NCBI GenBank assembly: GCA_030068145.1
Contig: JAPJBO010000015.1
Coordinates: 1 to 64,000, forward strand
Direction: 5' to 3'
Length of the DNA: 64,000 bases
Origin: Diplonema papillatum
Taxonomy: Eukaryota > Euglenozoa > Diplonemea > Diplonemida > Diplonemidae
In this document: positions 40,270 through 48,964 of the stretch, in pieces
Layout: each line of letters begins with the position of its first letter
Position numbering within the stretch: the first letter of the stretch is position 1
Translations under genes and position numbers: made by a program
The notes under the pieces: generated by a model
Told to the model about the DNA's origin: nothing
Seen by the model: only the letters and a program-made list of their open reading frames with translations
Database searches by the model: none

Positions 40270-41540
40270 TGCGCGGTGTCAATCTCTCACCCGTCACGTT
40301 TCAGGGGTGAAGTGTATGACTTCCCGGCGATTGCTTTTCCTACTCGTTTTGGGATATCCTTTGTCATTGGTACAATGCAGATCAACCTGCCTGCGCTTTC
40401 GGAAAGGAGCTTTTGATAGCCTATCCTCCTGCGCGCAAGAGACTTCGGGAGGGCGGCACTAGTTTTGTCACATTTTGAGGCCACACTTGTCCGCATGTCG
40501 AAGAGAACGGCTGTCGAAGAGGCAAAAGGTGAAACCGAAATACTATTCCAATGTGTACGTGTAAATGAAGGAAATGTTGCGCTACTATTCGTAACTGAAA
40601 CGTAAGGCCGCGCCATTCTGCACAAAGCATTGCTTAGCAGGTGCAGAGGAACAGCCTTTTGCAACGCACATACAGCTGCCGTCTTCCCATAATTGAAAAA
40701 GCAAAGCGACACCAAGAGTATTGATACTGTATTGTTGCGGCCTCCCACCTATTCTACACCTCTCGTGTCATGTCAAGCTCAACAGGGTCTTCTTTCCCCG
40801 ATGACAGTTTCAAGTCCGTTCCCTTGACGACTGTTTCGCCAGATAGTAGGTAGGGACAGAAGGAATCTCAGAAGACGACGAGGCATTTGGCTACCGCACT
40901 TGACCTGATTTCTATCTCTGCATTGACATTCAGAGCACCGGGCAGAAGTCACATTCCACTCGTCACCGCTGTGATGAAGCGGCTTATTACTTCCACTACC
41001 GCCCATGAAGCAACTTGTCAGGAATCCGTCAATTGAAAAATTCGACGGAAGAGAGTTACGTTTTACATTGGTGGTGGGCTCAAGGGAGGACAGACAGCTA
41101 CAGTTCGGAGACGTTCTCGGAGAAAAGGAGCTGCCCCGACAGGTGCTTCTTCGTCCATGACACTGAGCGTGGCATGATTGTTAGCGCAATAGTTCAGCAC
41201 GCCTTCTTCGCTGGACTCTGCGTCGAAAGACGTTTCGTGATGGATGCGAACAACGTCGTATTGAACAACGTTGTTTCTCCCTCTTTCGGGCTAGCGTTGC
41301 GTTTGCGGTACTGTCCTTTGACAGTGAGCCAGTGCCTCTCATATCACCTTTTAGACACGGCTCTGTCACGCATGCAGACGCTAGGGTCCGGCATGCGCAC
41401 GTTGTGGTGCAACTCTCACGGTTGCAAAAGTCGTCGGTAATAGGGCAACCTCGTAATCAGAATAGCAATCAGAACACTCGCTTTCTCGTAGGACGCGATC
41501 ATCGCGAGACCGAGAGTGTCAAGTTCTCGTTCAAGAGCCT
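40270..41540. other. Intergenic, no supported gene
   Basis: Lies upstream of the 593-aa gene and downstream of the methyltransferase gene, both on the minus strand. Only short frames without domains are seen. Promoter elements are not recognisable. Confidence 0.4.
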
Positions 41541-42722
41541 TCATGGCGCCTTCGACACGGCTACTTGAGGCTTCGGGGAACGAGCCCTGCCGAGAACAGA
41601 TCGCGCGACATGCACGACTATGAGCCCCACACAAAAGCTGGTGGCAAGCAGTACGTGCGCGCAGTCGAGACTGCTATGAAGTGTTTCGGTCTCGACGACT
41701 GCATTAATCAACGCGCGCGACTGCGCGACGACGGATCTTTTCGCATGTACGCTGTCGACAATCTGTAGTCGTTCTTCCGACGGTGCCATGTTGTACGTTG
41801 GATCGTCCCTAAACAAACTATTGCCCTGTGACATGGTGGCAGGGATGGTGACACCTGCGACGTCGTTAAAGCGTGCTTTGAAGGTGGCACCAGGAGACCA
41901 TGCCAAGTCGTATCGAAACTTGCACCAGGTCTTCCGCGCGTTCGCCGATGCTTTGCGACCTAGAAACGCGAGATCGCGGAACTTGGTTTGCCAACATGCT
42001 ACGTATGACAGGGCAGGCAACATCATGCTGAAGGCGTCTTGAATTTCATGGAACTGGAGGTCGTCGATTAGTGCAATGTGGTTTGGCCGGGCACGGGTTT
42101 GAAAGAAGAGGAGATCCGTCAGAACACCCCCTTCTGTGTGGTTTCCGTCGATATGGATGATGTCGCAGCCGAGCTCCGGTCGCTTCGCAAAGTAGGAGGG
42201 GATCGTTTCGTAGCTGTCGCCTTTCACCAGCTGCCACCGGTCACCAAATTCGCGACGAAGGTAAGCAGCGGCGAGATCCTTCCTGGCAGCCATTACGGGG
42301 TCATACCCGAATCTTCCCAAGGTATCGTTCCAGAGGTCGAACGTCAGCAACCTCGCTGTCGGGTTCGCTCGCAAGTACCCCAAGCTGCTAAGTCCGCACC
42401 CAAATCCGACTTCGCAAATCTGCGTGTAGTTGCTATGCCTTTGCACTGTGGTATGGTACGACATCGCCTGCTGCGGAAACATCCAGATGTGTCCGGTCAC
42501 CTCTGTTGAAGTGTTGACATTCAAAATCTGACGGAAGACCTCTACCGCCTCCTGCCGCACTACCCGATATCGTTGTTTGTCCACCTCTGCCTCGTTATAG
42601 CTCCAGACCTTCACGGAGCCGACTTGCCATCGAAGCTTTGATTTCCGCATGCGGATCCTGCGGCCATTGACGGTGCAAAGAAGCACTAGTAGAAGCAACC
42701 ACCGCATTTCTACTATTAGCAT
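41541..42722 (-). CDS. Membrane-anchored lumenal class I methyltransferase
   Basis: The N-terminus MRWLLLLVLLCTVNG is a clear signal peptide (MLIVE precedes it; either Met could start). The SAM-binding motif I is EVGFGCGLSSLGYL at about residues 104-117, followed by LLTFDLWNDT, a Tyr/Asp region at VKGDSYETIP and the post-motif CDIIHIDGNHTEGG with ALIDDLQ. This order matches the Methyltransf_24 group of class I SAM-dependent methyltransferases. Four N-glycosylation sequons (NTS, NYT, NDT, NHT) fit a lumenal domain. Near the C-terminus AHVLLATSFCVGLIVVHVA is a membrane span followed by a short basic tail. The protein would be a type I membrane enzyme of the secretory path; the substrate, perhaps a glycan or small molecule, is unknown. 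Confidence 0.82.
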   Translation of the reverse strand: MLIVEMRWLLLLVLLCTVNGRRIRMRKSKLRWQVGSVKVWSYNEAEVDKQRYRVVRQEAVEVFRQILNVNTSTEVTGHIWMFPQQAMSYHTTVQRHSNYTQICEVGFGCGLSSLGYLRANPTARLLTFDLWNDTLGRFGYDPVMAARKDLAAAYLRREFGDRWQLVKGDSYETIPSYFAKRPELGCDIIHIDGNHTEGGVLTDLLFFQTRARPNHIALIDDLQFHEIQDAFSMMLPALSYVACWQTKFRDLAFLGRKASANARKTWCKFRYDLAWSPGATFKARFNDVAGVTIPATMSQGNSLFRDDPTYNMAPSEERLQIVDSVHAKRSVVAQSRALINAVVETETLHSSLDCAHVLLATSFCVGLIVVHVARSVLGRARSPKPQVAVSKAP

Positions 42723-43930
42723 TTTTCCTTACTTCTACCTTTCGAGCAGGTGTTTGTTGCCGGATGGGCTAAGAGGCGAAAACAATTTAAAACTGAAAGG
42801 CGAGCAGCAATCCGAATATGCATTTCCGGCTCCAAATGGGTGAGGCACTCAGGGCTGCTACCTGTGCAAGACACAACAACCTCCAAAGCCGCCATTAGCA
42901 AAGTTGGTGGATCGGCAGTTCCTAGTTAAGTTCGAACAGCTACCCGCACGCTCTTTATTAAAGCTGGACCTGCAGAACTATAGTGCACCCATTGTGCAGG
43001 CCAAGCCGAGAAGAAATGCGTGCGTTGTTTGTTCTTCTTAGAGTGAAAGTTCGCTTTTACTACAAAAAGAAGATCCCGCCGAGTAAGTTTGCGGTGTTCG
43101 GGGAGTATGTCAGGGAGTAAGCCGAAGTCCGGCCATGCGATGGGAGATAAGTCCTTGGTGAAAGGTTCGGTCAATACAGGCACAAAAACTAGTCTGTGTC
43201 GCCTCCCGCCGCGAGACCGCTGCACGAATCGTATCGTCAAAACAAGAAACGATCTATCATGCTAAGACTGTGCAAAAAGAGAGGAAGACAACGAGCTACA
43301 GAAGCTCGAGGACAGCTCGATCTATATACATTACGTCGAGGGCCTTTCGGTAATGTGCACTGCGGTTCCATTTCTCCCAATATATATTTGAATACCTACA
43401 CCCTCCCCGTGTAATTGAGACAGCAGAAAACGCTTGTAATGACACACTTTTGGGCTGAAGGCGGGTGTCTTAAATACAAGCGTTGGGGCGATCCACCTAA
43501 TTTCTAGCAGAAAAAATCACAGAATTCCAAATCAATTCGCAACTTTTCACAGCTTGGTACTGCTTGGGTACGGCCTCCATAGGCCCTGGTTTACCCCTCC
43601 TGGCCCCCCCCCCCACCCCCCCACCCCACCCCCCCCGTCAGGCCCTTGATAACTTGAGAAAAATCGTCTGTCCGGCCGCCGAGGCCCACCCAGCTCGTTT
43701 GACCACATAATGCTGCCGGTGGCCCTCTGATGGCCCTTCCTCCTCAATATCCATTTGCACTCTCTGGCCGATGGCGTGATGCGAGATCCGAGAACAAGGA
43801 GAAATGACTCGAAGGCACCGACGATCGATGGCTGAGACCCAAAATGACTTTGGCCAAGGTCTATAGTCCTACTTTGAACTTCGGGGACTCTAGACTCCCA
43901 CCTCGAACTAAGCATCGCCCGAACTTAGCT
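42723..43930. other. Intergenic, C-rich tract
   Basis: A poly-C/CCCCA tract lies at 43600-43640, and a few units of the gcccgaacttagc repeat are at 43900-43935. There is no supported gene. Confidence 0.45.
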
Positions 43931-44031
43931 TCGCCAGCCTAAAGAGCATACACCCTGTCGCCACTTCCCGGGGAAGGCTGAGGCCCCCGTGTCAGCAAAG
44001 CCTAGGTCGTTGATGGCTCGTGCTAGATATC

Positions 44032-45001
44032 CTATCTGCAACCCTTTTTCGGCAAACGTTTCCCCAGGCAGCTTGGATCGCGTGTAGGCCTCAAAACCCA
44101 AAGCGAGTTCCACGCCGGTCGTAGGAGAGGGGGGGTGTTGACCCAACGTAGATTCCTTAGCCAGTAGACTAGCGTCGCCGCGAAGCGCGTCCTGATCTGC
44201 TTCGTGAGGAGCTCACGGCTGTCCCTTGCCAGCTCAACGTCATATCTCCCTGCCGCGGCGGAGGCAAGCTCCCAGGGGCGCGTCGTCGCGATATTGCGCT
44301 GCGCTTGCGCCATCTCGATGGAGATGGTCCCGATCAGCTTCTGGACCCTCTCCACGAGTACCGGCGGGGTTCCGATGGGGGGAATCCCCCGTGTGCTCAG
44401 GCATAGGGGCATATTCTGTGCCGCCACTCCTGCGACGTCGAGTCGGCAGCGTAGATTGACCCACCTGCGGGCATTCCCAGAAATAGTGTAGCAGGGTCCC
44501 CGGCGTCCCACCGTCGCAGAACTCGCATACGCCGTCACCCATTCCCCATTTTCTGTTGCACCACTCGCGAGAGTACACCGCTCCTGCGATGCATTTGCGG
44601 ATTGCAAAGCTGAGCCTGTCCCCCGTCGCGCGGTTCTGCCACAGTCTGTTCAGCAGGCGCACATCCACCCCCCTCTCGATACCCGAGTAGCCTTGCCTTT
44701 GTGTCGTCAGGTAGCGCCACGCTCGAAGACGCAGGCCCTCACGGACGAAGTGCAGTGCCTCCTTCCCGGAAAAAGGCACGGTCGCACCTTCGAACGATAG
44801 CAACTCGAAACTGTGCCGCTTCGCCGGCAAGAAACGTATCTCCCGAAGGAGATTGGATAGCAGCCCGACGGGGCCCTTTAAGGAGGCGTCAGCCCCGGAT
44901 ACAAGGAGGGCATCCATTCGCAGCCGAAACCTCTCCTTCTGGTATTGCTTCGCGGCGGTGCGGAGTGAGCTGTACCCGGAGGCGCATGCCGGATCGCACA
45001 A
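44032..45001 (-). pseudogene. LINE (non-LTR retrotransposon) 3' remnant, frameshifted
   Basis: The upstream frame (45001-44240) shows RLLNRLWQNRATGDRLSFAI, then KCIAGAVYSREWCNRKWG, then CEFCDGGTPGTLLHYFWECP. That last phrase matches the zinc-binding zf-RVT module after the reverse transcriptase of many LINE ORF2 proteins (Cys-x2-Cys...His-x4-Cys). Shortly after it, near 44465, the protein-like signal moves to another frame (44607-44032), with WVNLRCRLDVAGVAAQ and ERVQKLIGTISIEMAQAQRN. I read this as one decayed ORF2 end with a frameshift. No RT catalytic core or endonuclease is left in the window. Confidence 0.6.
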
Positions 45002-45382
45002 GTGCGCCTTCGCAACAAGAAGGACAACAGACGCCTACACGCCACTTACTCGATGCGAGGAAGTAACCGTGCCGGACAGAACGCACGGCGTTGACGAGCC
45101 CAGAAACACAGGGTCCATGCTGACAATGGTCTAGAAACAAAAGGCGTGTCAGTCGGTGCCTCGGCGAAGAAAGTGAATCCCAGGAAAAATGATTCACAGG
45201 AGGATCGACGGTGGGGTGTGGTAAATCGTCGACGAAGTGCGAGGGAGAATGTGGCATTGCGACCGTCACGAGTTGCACCACGTCAACAGCGCCGAGTAAC
45301 CCTTCCGGAATCAAGCGAAAGGCTGCTCACTCGGGACTCATCATCCTTTTCCTGGGTACCACTGGAGGCTGGGCGGAAGAAT

Positions 45383-45540
45383 TCTCTAAGGTGAAAAGGT
45401 CAAAATCCCAGGGAAAACTGCGGCCCAAAAAAAAACCCTAAAGTGCGAGTTTTGAGGTATTGCGGCCCAAAAAAAAAAATTTTTTTCCTTGACCCACCCC
45501 TGGGGACCGCCGTGGACGGTGGCTGTGGGGCTAGGGTCGT
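45383..45540 (+). repeat. Repeat related to the 52769 MITE
   Basis: It starts gaattctctaaggtgaaaag and continues with ggtcaaaat, ggcccaaaaaaaaa and tgacccacc. The same sequence order is found inverted at 52769-52910. It may be an older or truncated copy of the same MITE. Confidence 0.75.
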
Positions 45541-45599
45541 GTAGGAGGATAGGGGCACGAAAAAAACTCCATCTTCGAAAGAGTTTGCGTATCTGGTCG

Positions 45600-46020
45600 G
45601 GGGGTGGAAAGTAGTTTTCGAGGGGTGGAAAGTACTTTTCGGGGGGTGGAAATTTTTTTGTCCGGGGGTGGAAAGTACTTTTTGGGGGGTGGAAAATTTC
45701 CATCGGGGGGTGGAAAGTACTTTTTGGGGGGTGGAAATTTTTTGTCCGGGGGTGGAAAGTGTTTTTCGGGGGGTGGAAAGTACTTTTCGGGGGGTGGAAA
45801 TTTTTCGTCGGGGGTGGAAAGTACTTTTCGGGGGGTGGAAATTTTTCGTCGGGGGGTGGAAAGTACTTTTCGGGGGGTGGAAATTTTTCGTCGGGGGGTG
45901 GAAAGTACTTTTCGGGGGGTGGAAAGTACTTTTCGGGGGGTGGAAAGTACTTTTCGGGGGGTGGAAAGTACTTTTCGGGGGGTGGAAAGTACTTTCGGGG
46001 GGTGGAAAGTACGTGTCGGG
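45600..46020. repeat. G-rich 19-21-bp minisatellite
   Basis: About 20 copies of ggggggtggaaagtactttt with variants (ggaaatttttcgtc, ggaaatttttttgtc). The minus strand reads as a repetitive PPPEKYF polypeptide with no independent sign of being a gene. Confidence 0.9.
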
Positions 46021-46112
46021 GTGTTGAGTACACCACCCCCCCCCCTTCCAAATTTAGCAGACGTTGACGTTGCCCGTTGCACCCCCCAATCCTTAGTGCG
46101 CCCCCTGCCTAC

Positions 46113-47381
46113 CCCCCCCTAGGGCTAAGTTGGATGGAAACGCCGTTTCTTTTAGTTTTTTCGAAATAAGGAAACGGAAACGGAAACGGAAACGGAAACG
46201 TTTCCGTTTCTTGGAAAGAAACGCCGGAAGGCTCTTCATGCTGAGGGGTCCTATAAGATACCACTTCACGGGTCCTTCTCTGTGTCCGTCGGGTGTCCGT
46301 TTCCAGCCAAATTTTGGCTTTCCTTTCAGAGGGCGGGATCACCTTCTTCTTTTGATCTACCAGCGGGCACTTCTCTTCCTCCGTCTTCTGGCGGGCTCTC
46401 TGACTCTTCAGGGCCCTTCCTGGGCTGTTCTTCGACTTGGCTCGGCCCCTTCTTGTGTGTCGTCGCGGCCTCGTTTGTGCAGAGCAGTCGCCGGTGCTCA
46501 CCGCTTTCTTTCGTCGGCGATCTGACACGAGCAAATAGGTAACCACAAGCTAATGATGCAGAATGTCGTCACATGTGGATGTTTTCTGACACCAGATTCC
46601 ACTCTTCTGTGCCTACCACTTCGTCTTCTGCTGCTTCCAACCCACGTTCTCATGTGAGTGGGGCTTGTTGAATCTGCCGTCCTCTTCTGCATTGTTGGTG
46701 GTTTCTTCCTGCCGTCGTTGTCTATGCTCCGACAACACCGCCCCTTCCGGTGACGGTTGCCACCCGTCGTCGTATGCAAGGTACACTGTGGCAAGCGATG
46801 TTTAACGCACACATTACTGCGTGGCCATCGCTTTTCTGGCAGGTTCAACATTGCCCCGGCATACGTGTGCCCTTCTCACCTCCTGATGCTGATTGCACTC
46901 CCTCTTTGTCTTACACCGCCGAAAGACCCCGGTCTTGTAGCCTGTGGCGCTGAACGATCGTATCTGTAGAGTCTATTATTGGAAGCGGATGTGCTTTCCC
47001 GATCGTCTTCAGCGCGTTGGCCAACAGCCTCGCATAACAGAGCATCGTCGCCACAACAGCCATTGGTGTAAAGAGCTGCAGACCTCAAAGTCAGCACAAC
47101 CGGATGCGTGTGGTTGCGTCTGCTCCACGCGGTCGCAACTCTTATGCTTCTTTCCTTCCTCTTTTCGGAGCCTCCTTGTCCATGGTTTCCCACTGGATTG
47201 CGGGGTCCGCCGTTCGGAACACATTTCCGGTCGGACCTTCAGCCAGTATACTAGTGGCATACCAGCCGTTTCTTTTGAAAAGAAACGGCGTTTCCATCCA
47301 CCGCCAAAAAGAAGGAAACGGAAACGGAAACGGAAACGGAAACGTTTCCAACGTTTCCATCCTACATAGCCCTAGGGGGGT
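46113..47381. mobile_element. Non-autonomous element E1 with GGAAAC-repeat ends
   Basis: The left end ccctagggctaagttggatg and the inverted right end (rc ccctagggctatgtaggatg) form inverted repeats with two differences, both continuing ggaaacg. Next to each lies a short run of ggaaac tandem repeats pointing the same way relative to the element end, and gaaacggcgtttccatcca inverted copies. The interior has no recognisable coding. The right end runs into element E2. Confidence 0.7.
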
Positions 47382-48377
47382 CAAAAGGTCTTTTTTTGTG
47401 TCAAAATGGTGACATTTTCAGCCTGTAGACTTAACGGCAGTTTAAGGCTAAAAAAACATGCAACCCGCCTCAGAAATGCCCGGAAACGTGTTTTTGGGGG
47501 AAGTTTCATGGAAAATGGCCCAGGGGGGGGTGTATTAGTTGATGGTTCTAGGGTGGACACCGTTTGGTACCGGCTAGCTGCCTGTGTGTGTGCTTCACTG
47601 TTCATACCATGCAAAGATGAGGCTACAATCACGTGCAGGCAGCCACAAATGGAAGCAACAAAAGGGCAAACGACACCCAGGAGGAAGGCAGCTATGAACG
47701 TTGCTCGTCTGGATGGTTAACAATGTCCCAAAAGGCTCTCTGAGTCTTGCGCAAGCTGAGGTGTTGTTGACACCGCAGGCGGCAGCTCTTCCCCGAACTT
47801 CTGCTGGGGCGATATTCACAAAGTTCGATGTCTTTCCGAGAAAAACAATGAGATGCTCTCATCCGTAGGTTCGGCGGTGGATATATAGGACTGCCACGAC
47901 ATAGCAGCTCAGGGCAGGGTATCTGCAGCTTGCGGTAGCACGCTACACGACACAGGCCACTACGAAAGCTGGCGCTGACGTCAAGGACTCGAGGGGGCGG
48001 CACGTTACGAAGCCGTACCTCATTGAGTCGCTTGTCGATGCCTCCTACGAAGCCCCACCATCCCCAACTCTCAGGAAAGTCTTTTGAGTAAAAATACATA
48101 GGTTTGGGCAGTGTTGTTTTCCTTCTTCGGTTCATGCTGTCACTATTTTTGGGGTTGTCACCTAAAAAGAAGAACACCGGTACCAAACAGTGTCCACCCT
48201 GAGTCCAAAAATTGGGCACTCGTAAAAAGGCCTTTTCGGGGCACTTCAGCAGCCAAAAAGCATGTTTTAGGCATTTCTATACGGTTCTGGGGCGGTTTAC
48301 CAAATTTTATTGCCTTTTAGGAGCCCCTATGTGGTTCCCAAAAAAATGACCTATTTTGACAGCTTTTGACCCCCCTA
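47373..48377. mobile_element. Foldback element E2
   Basis: The ends taggggggtcaaaag (47373) and its exact complement cttttgacccccccta-like end (48363-48377) are inverted. Further in, gggtggacaccgtttggtac (47555) has an inverted partner near 48180 with one difference. Arms of about 200 bp are degenerate. The interior has no recognisable gene. It shares the ctagggggg junction with E1, so the two were nested or inserted side by side. Confidence 0.65.
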
Positions 48378-48379
48378 CC

Positions 48380-48404
48380 CCCCCCCCCCCCCCCCCCCCC
48401 CCCA
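48380..48404. repeat. Poly-C tract
   Basis: About 25 consecutive C just after E2, followed at 48425 by four gggtaac copies. Confidence 0.85.
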
Positions 48405-48964
48405 GCATGCATAAAAATAAGGCCACGGGTAACGGGTAACGGGTAACGGGGGTATCTCCGGATCCCGGGTCACCCACACTATGAACACGCGATGTCACAT
48501 TATGTACATGCCTAACCCCCGGCATATGGACCGGATGTGCTCAGGAGCTGACAGAAACCCCAGATCCTCCTTTCAAGGGCGAATATGGCGGGCCAGCCGG
48601 CCATAGTCTACCCAAATATCGACATGCTCCAGGCCAGGCCCGCACCCCACGGGTGGTCGGCGGCAGTCAGCCAGCGTGCCAGCCAGCGTGCTCGGTGTTA
48701 GGGTACGTCACCTGCTCACGCTATCCTTGGAATCTGCAGGCGGCAGGGTCTAGGCTCCCCTGTGTGATCGTGACCCGCTCCTTGTCCACACGGCTTTCTT
48801 TGCTGCCCCTCCGTCTTCCCCGTCCATCCATCCATAACCTGCTGACAGATTTCCCGCTGTCCCTTACCTGCCCTTGGGCTGACTCCTCGAAACATCCAGG
48901 GGGGGCCCTCCAAAAACATCCGGGGGTGGGGGGGTGGTGGTGAAGACAAAGACGTTCAGTTCTG
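48405..48964. other. 5' flank of the hAT-like gene
   Basis: No terminal inverted repeat matching the downstream flank was found by eye, so the borders of the hAT element remain unknown. Confidence 0.4.

Noticed and set aside
45386..46082. PPPEKYF repeat proteins of 183 and 221 aa
   Set aside because: Pure translation of the G-rich minisatellite, with no independent coding evidence.
46174..47345. Telomere repeats (ggaaac)n
   Set aside because: Only about four to five copies at each inner border of an inverted-repeat element, so they belong to the element.
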